Below, in pieces: positions 6,628 through 13,828 of a stretch of DNA of 33,338 bases. Below the pieces are notes generated by a model that saw nothing but the letters and a program-made list of their open reading frames with translations, was not told the origin of the DNA and made no database searches. A program made the position numbers and the translations under genes. The stretch covers positions 1-33,338 of the forward strand of contig DJOD01000065.1 in assembly GCA_002437115.1 (NCBI GenBank). The letters are read 5' to 3'. The stretch is from Prevotella sp. UBA6447 (GTDB taxonomy: Bacteria; Bacteroidota; Bacteroidia; Bacteroidales; Bacteroidaceae). Each line of letters opens with the position of its first letter. Position 1 is the stretch's first letter.

Positions 6628-7213
6628 GTTTTAGCGAAATGTGGCCTGTTGACTATAGGGGCAACTCATCTGCGTAAGTGGCTTTTGTCAGCTATAGCTC
6701 TTTCCGAAAATTGGAATTATTCGAACAAATAGTCTCTGTAGAATCGCTTGAAATCCATCAAGCCTACTTTGGCCCGCAAATATGCGATTTTTGAGAGTTT
6801 TATGCAATTGGTTGACATCCAAGTTGTTGGGATGAAATATGGCTTGAAAAAATTCTTCGTTTTCCTAAAGTCTTGAAAAAAGGTATCGAATCGAGGGTAG
6901 ATAGGCATGCTAAAGAGGCTCGATAGCTATTCCGAAGAGGCTCGATAGCTATCGAATCGTCCCTCGAATCGACACTTTCTTTGGGACAAAAGCTCACAAA
7001 TTAATCGATATTGTGACTTTTGACGAAAATGAATCGGGCAAAGCCTATTCTTTTTTCTCTGGAAGGTCAACTCCAGAAGTTCCATATTTTGCGGAATTTT
7101 CAAGACAAAAACAGGTTGTTGAGATAAAGAGGCTTTTCTCTTGCCATATGAGGAGACGATATATTTTTCGCTCACTTGCCTTCTCGTCATGTGGTGAAAC
7201 GGATAAAATTTCG
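6628..7213. other. Long intergenic region without a credible gene
   Basis: No frame here looks like a protein. The region holds short repeat modules: a tandem repeat at 6913-6952, TCGAATCG motifs around it, and segments resembling the 29.0-29.3 kb intergenic region (6736-6753 and 7018-7039). A sequence like the rsmA -7 region also occurs once more at 7087-7103. Confidence 0.6.
6913..6952. repeat. Tandem 18-nt direct repeat, 22-nt period
   Basis: AAGAGGCTCGATAGCTAT occurs exactly at 6913-6930 and 6935-6952. The second copy runs into CGATAGCTATCG (6943-6954), a perfect 12-bp palindrome. A split version (GAGGCTC, 5 nt, GATAGCTATT) lies at 29224-29245. Confidence 0.8.
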
Positions 7214-7221
7214 TAATTTTG
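7214..7221 (+). promoter_or_regulatory. -7 box of rsmA
   Basis: TAATTTTG at 7214-7221 fits TAnnTTTG and lies 45 nt before the rsmA ATG. No good -33 TTTG is visible at the right distance. Confidence 0.5.
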
Positions 7222-7266
7222 CGGAATGTCAATGGCGCGAGCGCCAAAACCCAACAATGAGAAAAA

Positions 7267-8067
7267 ATGAAAAAAGTTAGGCCAAAGAAAAATCTCGGTC
7301 AGCACTTTCTGACCGACCTCGGCATCGCCCGCCGCATAGCCGGCACGGTGGATGCCTGTCCCGACATCCCCGTGCTGGAGATAGGCCCGGGCATGGGCGT
7401 GCTCACACAATATCTGGTAGAGAAGCCACGCGAGGTGAAGGCTGTGGAGATTGACGACGAGAGTGTGGCCTACCTGCATGCCACCTATCCCAAGCTCGAG
7501 GGCAAAATCCTGGGCGAGGACTTCCTGCGCATGGACCTCCATGAGGTGTTTGGCGGACAGCCCTTCGTGCTGACAGGCAACTACCCCTACGACATCTCCT
7601 CGCAAATCTTCTTCAAGATGCTCGACTACAAGAACCTCATCCCCTGCTGCACGGGCATGATTCAGCGCGAGGTGGCCCTGCGCATCGCTTCGGGGCCTGG
7701 CAACAAGGCCTACGGCATCTTGAGCGTGATGATACAGGCGTGGTACGACGTGGAGTACCTCTTCACGGTCGATGAGGGTGTCTTCAACCCGCCACCCAAG
7801 GTGAAAAGTGCTGTCATCCGCATGACGCGCAACAGCGTGGACGACCTGGGCTGTGACGAGGCCCTATTCCGCCGCGTGGTGAAAACCACATTCAATCAAC
7901 GCCGCAAGATGTTGCGGGTGTCGCTCAAGCCCCTCTTCGGCAAGGACACGATGCCTGATGCCGCCTTCTTCGCACAAGGCATCATGACTCGCCGGCCCGA
8001 GCAGCTCACCGTTGCACAGTTTGTCGACCTCACCAACCGAGTGGCTGAAGTGATGCAAGGCAAGTGA
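7267..8067 (+). CDS. rsmA: 16S rRNA (adenine1518-N6/adenine1519-N6)-dimethyltransferase
   Basis: RsmA (KsgA) uses SAM to dimethylate two adjacent adenines in the 3' terminal helix of 16S rRNA late in 30S assembly. The 266-residue protein has the N-terminal KKNLGQHFL motif (8-14), SAM motif I VLEIGPGMGVLT (36-47), acidic E61 of motif II, the catalytic-loop GNYPY (104-108, the family's N-L/Y-P-Y) and NPPPKVKSAVIR (about 179-190), then a small helical C-terminal domain. The length is normal. The ATG is preceded by an A-rich AATGAGAAAAA and no Shine-Dalgarno. It is separated from frr by a 76-nt gap that holds a separate promoter. Confidence 0.97.
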   Translation: MKKVRPKKNLGQHFLTDLGIARRIAGTVDACPDIPVLEIGPGMGVLTQYLVEKPREVKAVEIDDESVAYLHATYPKLEGKILGEDFLRMDLHEVFGGQPFVLTGNYPYDISSQIFFKMLDYKNLIPCCTGMIQREVALRIASGPGNKAYGILSVMIQAWYDVEYLFTVDEGVFNPPPKVKSAVIRMTRNSVDDLGCDEALFRRVVKTTFNQRRKMLRVSLKPLFGKDTMPDAAFFAQGIMTRRPEQLTVAQFVDLTNRVAEVMQGK

Positions 8068-8084
8068 TTTTTTTTGCCCTATTA

Positions 8085-8116
8085 GTTGCAACGTAAGGAA
8101 ATAATCCTTAAATTTG
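8085..8116 (+). promoter_or_regulatory. Promoter of frr-rsgA
   Basis: GTTG (8085-8088), 20 nt, then TAAATTTG (8109-8116). It lies 28 nt upstream of the frr ATG. Confidence 0.65.
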
Positions 8117-8143
8117 CGCGGAGAAAAACAAATCAGAAAACAC

Positions 8144-8704
8144 ATGATAGACGTAAAGCAAACATTGAAGGACGCCGAGGCTCGCATGCAGAAGGCGTCT
8201 AAGTTCCTCGAAGAAGAGTTGGCACGCATTCGTGCTGGTCGCGCCAATGCCGCCATCCTTGATGGTGTGCGTGTCAACGCCTACGGACAGAGCGTGCCCC
8301 TCAACCAAGTGGGCAACGTGTCAATTCCCGACGCACGCACCATCACCATCCGTCCCTGGGACCGTAAGCAGATCAAAGACATCGAGAAGGGTATCCTCGA
8401 CAGTGGTGTGGGCATCACGCCCGAGAACAATGGCGAGATGGTCATTCTGCGACTGCCGCAACCCACCGAGGAGCGCCGCAAGGAACTCGTGAAGCAGTGC
8501 AACAAGATTGGCGAGATGGCCAAGGTGGAGGTGCGCAACGTGCGCGCTGACGTGAAAGACAAGCTGAAGAAGGCCGTCAAGGACGGACTCTCTGAGGACC
8601 AGAGCAAGGACGCCGAGGCTGACCTGCAGAAGCTCCACGACAAGTATGTCAAGGAGATCGACACCACACTGGCCAAGAAGCAGAAAGAGATCATGACGGT
8701 CTAA
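8144..8704 (+). CDS. frr: Ribosome recycling factor
   Basis: This 186-residue protein releases the ribosome from mRNA after termination together with EF-G. It starts at ATG 8144 (MIDVKQTLKDAE), which gives the usual family length; an upstream TTG would overlap the -7 box. Family hallmarks are the LARIRAGRANAAILDGVRVNAYG block (about 27-49), VPLNQVGNVSIPDARTITI of domain II, and the C-terminal long helices with RRKELVKQCNKIGEMAKVEVRNVR. It is followed after 4 nt by rsgA, so initiation, recycling and 30S maturation factors are co-expressed. Confidence 0.97.
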   Translation: MIDVKQTLKDAEARMQKASKFLEEELARIRAGRANAAILDGVRVNAYGQSVPLNQVGNVSIPDARTITIRPWDRKQIKDIEKGILDSGVGITPENNGEMVILRLPQPTEERRKELVKQCNKIGEMAKVEVRNVRADVKDKLKKAVKDGLSEDQSKDAEADLQKLHDKYVKEIDTTLAKKQKEIMTV

Positions 8705-8708
8705 GGCC

Positions 8709-9641
8709 ATGCACGGCACAGTCATCAAGAACACTGGCTTCTGGTACACCGTGCTCACCGACGACGGGCGAGAGGTGGACAGCAAGGTGAAAGGCAACTT
8801 CCGCCTGAAAGGCATACGCTCCACCAACCCCGTGGCCGTGGGCGACGGGGTGGAAATCAGTGTCAACGCCGAGGGGCAAGCCCTCATCACCGCCATCGAC
8901 GACCGCAAGAACTACATTGTGCGCCGCTCGACCAACCTCTCCAAGCAGAGCCACATCATCGCAGCCAACGTCGATCAGGCTTTCCTCGTGGTCACCGTGG
9001 CACATCCCGAGACGGCTACCACATTCATAGACCGTTTCCTGGCCTCGGCCGAAGCCTATTCGGTGCCCGTGGTGCTGGTGTTCAACAAGACCGACCAGCT
9101 CTCCGACAAGGAGCGGCACTACCAGGAGATGATGGTTCACCTCTACGAGACTGTGGGCTACGAGTGCCGGCAGGTGTCGGCCGCAACAGGTGAGGGAACC
9201 GACGCCCTGCAAGAGATGCTGGGTGGACGCGTGACGCTGCTCAGCGGCAACAGCGGGGTAGGCAAGTCGACGCTGCTCAACCTGCTCATCCCCGGAGCCG
9301 AAGCGCGTGTGGCCGACATCAGCGATGCCCACGACACTGGCATGCACACCACCACCTTCTCGGAGATGATGGCGTTGCCCGGTGGCGGCTGGATTATCGA
9401 CACGCCAGGCATCAAGGGCTTTGGCTCGTTTGACATGGAGCCCGAGGAGATTGGCAGCTACTTCAAGGAGATATTCAAGTTCTCCAAGGACTGTCGCTTC
9501 AGCAACTGTACTCACACTCATGAGCCCGGGTGTGCTGTTCGAAAAGCCGTCGAGGACCACTACATTGCCGAGAGCCGCTACCGCAGCTACCTCTCCATGC
9601 TGCAGGACAAAGACGAAAACAAATACAGGGAAGCTTATTAG
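8709..9641 (+). CDS. rsgA: Ribosome small-subunit-dependent GTPase RsgA
   Basis: RsgA (YjeQ) is a circularly permuted GTPase that checks 30S subunit maturation. The 310 residues show an N-terminal OB fold, then the permuted order of G motifs: G4 NKTD (126-129), G1 GNSGVGKST (180-188) and G3 DTPG (231-234). The C-terminal zinc knuckle is C262, C267, H269 and C275. The gene starts 4 nt after frr, and its stop codon lies inside the stem of its own terminator. Confidence 0.97.
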   Translation: MHGTVIKNTGFWYTVLTDDGREVDSKVKGNFRLKGIRSTNPVAVGDGVEISVNAEGQALITAIDDRKNYIVRRSTNLSKQSHIIAANVDQAFLVVTVAHPETATTFIDRFLASAEAYSVPVVLVFNKTDQLSDKERHYQEMMVHLYETVGYECRQVSAATGEGTDALQEMLGGRVTLLSGNSGVGKSTLLNLLIPGAEARVADISDAHDTGMHTTTFSEMMALPGGGWIIDTPGIKGFGSFDMEPEEIGSYFKEIFKFSKDCRFSNCTHTHEPGCAVRKAVEDHYIAESRYRSYLSMLQDKDENKYREAY

Positions 9642-9684
9642 CCGCACGCGCCCGTCGTGGCACTGGGGCTAATAAGTTTTTTTA
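9634..9684 (+). terminator. Intrinsic terminator of frr-rsgA
   Basis: A 10-bp perfect stem, CTTATTAGCC (9634-9643) with GGCTAATAAG (9667-9676), is followed by TTTTTTTATTTT. The upstream arm includes the rsgA stop codon (9639-9641). Confidence 0.8.
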
Positions 9685-9689
9685 TTTTG

Positions 9690-9978
9690 TTACCTTTTGC
9701 TCCATTTTCTAAATGCCAGTTCGATAAGCCGTGTTTCGCTGCCAAAAAGGTAGGCTGTGATGACAGGCCGTGTGGACAAGTATCGGTATACCGTCGTACT
9801 GTCTTTTGGGTGCAATAGCACCATCTGAGAGCGTGACGCGCCGGTAGGCGTAAACTCAAGTCTGACGTCATCCTCCGTGTACGCACAAAATCATGGTGGA
9901 ATCCTGCATGAGCTTGGGTTGGTTAACATGTCCGTAGATTTTCCCGTCCTGTTCTATCACAATCTGAATATGCAAAAC
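9690..9978 (-). pseudogene. Frameshifted remnant of an unidentified gene
   Basis: Two minus-strand frames join into one protein-like sequence if a frameshift near 9873-9890 is allowed. The upstream frame reads VLHIQIVIEQDGKIYGHV and on to MILC before a TGA at 9868-9870. The downstream frame is open from 9890 to the TAA at 9690 and includes YTEDDVRLEFTPTG, then YRYLSTRPVITAYLFG and LIELAFRKWSKR. The joined composition is like a real folded protein, unlike the third frame. I do not recognise the family. It lies directly after the rsgA terminator. Confidence 0.4.
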
Positions 9979-10023
9979 TGCTGCTCGCCACGTTGGGTGA
10001 CAAGCGGCAGCGATGATTGACGG

Positions 10024-10095
10024 CTATTTGGTGTGTTTCTTCTTTTGGCTGAATCGGAATGTCAGGCTCAGCATGGCGTGGCGGCGGAGCAGGTG
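10024..10095 (-). pseudogene. Possible C-terminal scrap of an outer-membrane beta-barrel protein
   Basis: The minus strand encodes RRHAMLSLTFRFSQKKKHTK and then TAG. The pattern LSLTFRF followed by a basic tail is like the last strand of Bacteroidota TonB-dependent receptors and related barrels. Upstream the frame stops looking like a barrel, so at most about 20 residues survive. The call rests on a very short match. Confidence 0.3.
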
Positions 10096-10133
10096 CAAAA
10101 GGGGAAATGTTCGCAAGAAATCATGATTCTTGC

Positions 10134-10163
10134 TTGTTAGCATGTGGAAAATGATTAACTTTG
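10134..10163 (+). promoter_or_regulatory. Promoter of the EamA transporter gene
   Basis: TTG (10134-10136), 19 nt, then TAACTTTG (10156-10163). It is 60 nt upstream of the ATG. Confidence 0.55.
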
Positions 10164-10223
10164 CCGAACAACAGAAAAATATAGCGTTTGTGTGTTGTTT
10201 TATAAGGTAAGCGTTAAAAAACA

Positions 10224-11183
10224 ATGAACTCAAAAGTGAAGGGTTATGTGGCTGGCGTGCTGGCTGCCATCTTCTATGGCACCAATCCGCTGGGAACACT
10301 CTATTTGTATCAGGATGGCGTCAATTCAAGTTCGGTGCTGTTCTATCGCTATGCACTGGCCTTGCTCTTTTTCGCTGTATGGATGATGCTGCGTGGCGAG
10401 AGTTTCCGCGTGAAGTGGGGCCATGCCGTGCGCTTCATCGTGCTGGGTAGCTTGTTTGGTCTTTCGTCCACCACGCTCTATGTCAGTTTCCACTACATGG
10501 ACGCTGGCATTGCCTCGACCATACTGTTCAGTTACCCCATCATGACCGCCGTGCTGATGGTGGCCTTCTTCCATGAGCACGTCACGTGGCCCACGGTGCT
10601 GTCCATCACCTTGGCCACACTGGGCATCGGACTGCTCTATCGGGGCGACGGAAACACCACGCTGTCGGCCATAGGCGTGTCGCTGGTGTTGCTGTCGTCG
10701 CTGCTCTACGCCCTCTACATCATCGCGGTGAACCAATGGGCCACGACCTATTCGCCCGTGAAGTTCACCTTCTGGATTGTGTTGGGCGGCCTGCTTTCCA
10801 TACTCGCCTTCTCGCTGGCATCGGGCAATCCATTGCAGTGGCTCCACGGCATGTGCCAGTGGGCCTGCGCTGTGCAGTTGGCCCTGCTGCCCACGGTGCT
10901 GAGCCTGTTCTTCATGAACATCGCCATCAAGAACATTGGCAGCACCCCGTCGGCCATCATGGGTGCCCTGGAGCCCGTCACAGCCGTGTTCATTGGTTGC
11001 CTGGTCTTCGCCGAGAGCTTCTCGTTGCGCCTTGCCATAGGCATCGTCCTAATCCTCGTTGCCGTCATCCTCATCATTGTGGCGCGCAGTGGCGACAAGC
11101 CTGAGGGCGATCACCACGAACACCGTCACCTGAGCTTTGCGCCCCCGCGCCTGCGCTTCCCTTTTCATCGCAACAAAGAATAA
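10224..11183 (+). CDS. EamA/DMT-family transporter
   Basis: This 319-residue inner-membrane protein has ten predicted helices arranged as two EamA repeats (about 5-140 and 150-285). It opens with the characteristic GYVAGVLAAIFYGTNPLG and has the repeat-end motif ALEPVTAVFIGCLVFAE in the second half. DMT-family members export or import amino acids, nucleotides or other small metabolites; the substrate cannot be inferred. The C-terminal tail after the last helix is rich in His, Arg and Pro (EGDHHEHRHLSFAPPRLRFP) and probably cytoplasmic. It stands alone on this strand and ends against the convergent SPFH operon, with a shared hairpin between them. Confidence 0.88.
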   Translation: MNSKVKGYVAGVLAAIFYGTNPLGTLYLYQDGVNSSSVLFYRYALALLFFAVWMMLRGESFRVKWGHAVRFIVLGSLFGLSSTTLYVSFHYMDAGIASTILFSYPIMTAVLMVAFFHEHVTWPTVLSITLATLGIGLLYRGDGNTTLSAIGVSLVLLSSLLYALYIIAVNQWATTYSPVKFTFWIVLGGLLSILAFSLASGNPLQWLHGMCQWACAVQLALLPTVLSLFFMNIAIKNIGSTPSAIMGALEPVTAVFIGCLVFAESFSLRLAIGIVLILVAVILIIVARSGDKPEGDHHEHRHLSFAPPRLRFPFHRNKE

Positions 11184-11231
11184 GTCTGTGCAGAAGTCGC
11201 AAGTTGTGGCATCCGACCCTTGCCAAACGAC

Positions 11232-11272
11232 CAATCCCCCTCCTCCGCTTGTCTTGCGGAAGAGGGGGATTG
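11232..11272. terminator. Bidirectional hairpin between convergent genes
   Basis: Seventeen-base arms (11232-11248 and 11256-11272, one mismatch) with a 7-nt loop sit between the EamA gene (plus) and the membrane-protein gene (minus). Neither side has a strong U-tract. Confidence 0.6.
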
Positions 11273-11301
11273 ACGTAGTAGAGGGGCAGGGTGCTGTGTG
11301 G

Positions 11302-12132
11302 TCAAAAGAAAAGATAGGCCACGGCGAGCGTCAGCGCGCCCAGGAGGTTGAGGCAGAGCCCAACGAGTGGCACGATCCAGCGGTCGCGCCTCACCTCGTC
11401 GGCCTCGGCCTGGTCGGCCAGGCTGATGGGCTGCCGCAGCAACTTGCGGAGCGAAAAGGTGACTCCCACCGTGCAGAACAGCAGGCAGCCGCTCCAGACG
11501 ACATAGCCCGAGAAGCCGTCAGTTAGATAACAGGACAGGCCAACCGAAAGGCTGACGGCGATGGCCACGACCATGGAGGCCAGCGAGGCGGCCTCGAGCT
11601 TCTGCGCCAAGGACGAGAGGCCAATGGTGATTTCCACGCGAGGTGCCAAGTTGAGGTCGGGTGTCAGGCGTGCGGCTTGCTTGATTTGCTTACTGAAGTA
11701 CCATTTCGCAAGAAAGAAGGCCGCCAGGAAGGCAAATCCCGTGTAGCTGACGAGGGTGGAGAAGTCGGAAAGGCAGAGGCAGATGTAAGCCAGGCAGAGA
11801 CAGGCGTTCTGGAGCCGTTGTTTCCAGATGTAAAGGGCAAACTGCTGCAGGTTGACATACTCGTCGGTGTCGAGCTGGCCAGCGGGCTGCTCGCCTCGTA
11901 TGGCATTGCGGGCGAGAAGCGCCACGCCCAAGGCCGTGATGACCAGGATGATGTAGAAGTGGGTGTCGTGATCGACGCTGCCGTCGCACAGCCGCGTGAT
12001 GGCCGCCAACGCCATGATGGCCGCGAATGTCAGGTTGAGCGCGCGACCCGAGAGGGTGGGGCGCACCACGACGGGGCGGTTCTTGTCGCCCGTCGGAATG
12101 ATGTGTCGTGTGTCTAATATCAATTGTTTCAT
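11302..12132 (-). CDS. Multi-spanning membrane protein of unknown function
   Basis: This 276-residue protein has about seven hydrophobic segments (about 31-48, 59-75, 108-124, 127-147, 185-205, 211-232 and 255-275). A central cytoplasmic-looking stretch (YFSKQIKQAARLTPDLNLAPRVEI) separates the two halves. I do not recognise a named family or catalytic motif. It starts at ATG 12130-12132, one base after the stop of the ribbon-helix-helix gene (TGA-C-ATG), so the two are translationally coupled. An extended start would run through the upstream gene. It is the last gene of the SPFH operon and may work with the SPFH protein in the membrane, which is inference from position only. Confidence 0.8.
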   Translation of the reverse strand: MKQLILDTRHIIPTGDKNRPVVVRPTLSGRALNLTFAAIMALAAITRLCDGSVDHDTHFYIILVITALGVALLARNAIRGEQPAGQLDTDEYVNLQQFALYIWKQRLQNACLCLAYICLCLSDFSTLVSYTGFAFLAAFFLAKWYFSKQIKQAARLTPDLNLAPRVEITIGLSSLAQKLEAASLASMVVAIAVSLSVGLSCYLTDGFSGYVVWSGCLLFCTVGVTFSLRKLLRQPISLADQAEADEVRRDRWIVPLVGLCLNLLGALTLAVAYLFF

Positions 12133-12133
12133 G

Positions 12134-12361
12134 TCAATTGTGTGTTGGCGTGTTGGTTTGCGGGCTCTCAGCGGCCTTGTCGCCTTCGGTGTGGGGCGAC
12201 AGGGCGTGTTTGGGCAACCGGCGGCTGCGGCGCAAGGCATCTGCTATGATCCATTGCAGCTGGCCGTTGGTGGATCGGAACTCGTCGGCTGCCCATTTCT
12301 CCACGGCTTGCATGGTGGCTTCGTCTAGCCTGAGCACAAAACTTTTAGAGGCTTTCGTCAT
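12134..12361 (-). CDS. Arc-type ribbon-helix-helix DNA-binding protein
   Basis: This 75-residue protein carries an N-terminal ribbon-helix-helix: the beta-strand KSFVLRLDE (6-14), helix A TMQAVEKWAADE and helix B GQLQWIIADALRRSRR. It resembles Arc-family repressors and would bind DNA as a dimer of dimers. The last 25 residues are polar and probably disordered. It lies between the SPFH gene (16-nt gap) and the membrane-protein gene (1-nt gap). No toxin gene is beside it, so an antitoxin role is not supported. Autoregulation of this operon is the simplest guess, but I found no clear operator at the operon promoter. Confidence 0.8.
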   Translation of the reverse strand: MTKASKSFVLRLDEATMQAVEKWAADEFRSTNGQLQWIIADALRRSRRLPKHALSPHTEGDKAAESPQTNTPTHN

Positions 12362-12377
12362 GTTTGGGTATGAGCGT

Positions 12378-13358
12378 TTACATGTTGAGCGTGCCGGTGT
12401 TGACCACGGGTTGCGCGCTGTCGTCTCCGCAGAGCACCACCAGGAGGTTCGACACCATGGAAGCCTTCTTGTCGTCGTCGAGCTCCACCACTTGCTCCTT
12501 CGAGAGCTTGTCGAGAGCCATCTTCACCATGCTGACGGCACCTTCAACAATCTTCTCTCGTGCGGCGATGATGGCGTCGGCCTGCTGTCGGCGAAGCATC
12601 ACGGCGGCGATCTCGGGCGCGTAGGCCAGGTAGTTGATGCGCGCCTCCACGATCTCGATGCCCGCCATGTTGAGGCGCTCGGTGAGTCGCTCCTCCAGTT
12701 GCTTGTTGATCACGTCGCCCCCGCCACGGAGGGTCACCTCGTCGGTGGCCTCGTTGTTGTCGTAGGAGTAGAGCCCGGCCACCTGGCGCAGGGCCGCGTC
12801 GCTCTGGATTTTCACGAAGTTCTCAAACGCGCCCATGATGCTGTTCACGTCGGTTCCCACCGAGGCGGCGGTGCGCGCCATGGTCTGCGAGTCGATTTCA
12901 AACATGGCCTTGTAGGTGTCCTTCAGCCTCCACACCAGCACCAGGCCGATCATCACGGGGTTGCCCTGTTTGTCGTTGACCTTGATGGGCTCGGCGTCGA
13001 TGTTGCGCGAGCGGAGGGAGACCCGCTTGGTGGTGATGAAGGGGTTCACCCAGAAGTAGCCCACGCGCTTGAAGGTGCCCTTGTACTTGCCGAAGAACAT
13101 CATGACGCGCGCCTCGTTTGGCTCCTGCTGGATGAAGCCCTTGAAGAAGAAGGCGATGAGCAGGAGAACGACGGCACTGAGGGTGCATGTTGCGGGGTCC
13201 TCTTGCGTGATGCCGAAGGCCAGCCACGCACCATCGGCCAGCGCGAGGACTACGAGGATAGTGAGGACTAAGAATCCGTTGGTGGTGAAGCCATCGAAAC
13301 TGCGCTCGCCCTGGGGCGTTGCCGCGAGCCTCTCTTGAGTGGTCTTGTTGGTTTCCAT
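12378..13358 (-). CDS. SPFH/Band 7 domain membrane protein
   Basis: This 326-residue protein has two N-terminal membrane helices (about 28-48 and 56-75) followed by an SPFH (stomatin/prohibitin/flotillin/HflK) domain starting at IQQEPNEARVMMFFGKYKGT. The helical part contains RLNMAGIEIVEARINYLAYAPEIAAVMLRRQQADAIIAAREKIVEGAV, a typical slipin/HflC-like oligomerisation segment. The start is ATG 13356-13358 (METNKTTQERL); the extra 19 codons upstream overlap the leader. Such proteins form large ring scaffolds that organise membrane proteins or proteases. It is first in a three-gene operon. No NfeD or HflC partner is present. Confidence 0.88.
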   Translation of the reverse strand: METNKTTQERLAATPQGERSFDGFTTNGFLVLTILVVLALADGAWLAFGITQEDPATCTLSAVVLLLIAFFFKGFIQQEPNEARVMMFFGKYKGTFKRVGYFWVNPFITTKRVSLRSRNIDAEPIKVNDKQGNPVMIGLVLVWRLKDTYKAMFEIDSQTMARTAASVGTDVNSIMGAFENFVKIQSDAALRQVAGLYSYDNNEATDEVTLRGGGDVINKQLEERLTERLNMAGIEIVEARINYLAYAPEIAAVMLRRQQADAIIAAREKIVEGAVSMVKMALDKLSKEQVVELDDDKKASMVSNLLVVLCGDDSAQPVVNTGTLNM

Positions 13359-13412
13359 AACGTTAAGCTTTAGATTGAATATTGGAATTAAAGTGATATC
13401 AATTTGATATTG

Positions 13413-13444
13413 CAAAGATATGAAAAATTAGTGTTCCTTGCAAG
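13413..13444 (-). promoter_or_regulatory. Promoter of the SPFH operon
   Basis: On the minus strand CTTG (13441-13444), 20 nt, then TATCTTTG (13413-13420). The leader would be about 48 nt to the ATG at 13358. Confidence 0.65.
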
Positions 13445-13564
13445 AAATTCCTCCACTATTTAACATTTATTTTGCCGCAAGCCCTAGCCCTTCATGTGCC
13501 CGCTTGTATGAGACCCTGTTGCGCTTGGAAACCTTCCTGACGGAGATGGGATGCTGAAGGTGGA

Positions 13565-13645
13565 AAATAATAGTCCAAATTTACGAAATAATAGCTTAAA
13601 TTCTAAAAATAATAGCTATTATTTCGTAAATTTAAGCTATTATTA
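13565..13645. repeat. AT-rich array of AAATAATAG motifs phased at 21 bp
   Basis: AAATAATAG occurs on the plus strand at 13565, 13586 and 13607, exactly 21 bp apart. It then occurs inverted (CTATTATTT/A) at 13616-13624 and 13637-13645, again 21 bp apart. The layout creates a perfect 20-bp inverted repeat (13577-13596 with 13614-13633), an alternative 16-bp one (13587-13602 with 13629-13644) and a central 16-bp palindrome (13608-13623). It lies between the divergent SPFH operon and lysS. It is not a CRISPR array. Repeating two-turn spacing suggests protein-binding half-sites on one DNA face. Confidence 0.75.
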
Positions 13646-13785
13646 CATGGCTTTTTGAATGGGTTGATTATCAGTGAGTTGTGCATGGCACGGGCTTGTT
13701 TGCCAGAACCTGTACAGCGATGGTTTGCCGACGGCAACCTTCCGTTATTTATTATTAAAAAGCGGGGAGTTTCGATAGTTTTTAT

Positions 13786-13793
13786 TACCTTTG
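13786..13793 (+). promoter_or_regulatory. -7 box of lysS
   Basis: TACCTTTG at 13786-13793, 35 nt before the lysS ATG. No convincing -33 element is visible. No T-box or other tRNA-sensing leader was seen. Confidence 0.55.
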
Positions 13794-13828
13794 CAAGCTG
13801 TAAGAATATATTCGATTAACAAGTCATT

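Noticed and set aside
12134..12361. Antitoxin of a toxin-antitoxin pair
   Set aside because: The adjacent genes encode large membrane proteins, not RelE/ParE/MazF-like toxins.
13565..13645. CRISPR array
   Set aside because: The repeated unit is only 9 bp, some copies are inverted, no spacer-like unique sequences of constant length exist, and no cas genes are present.
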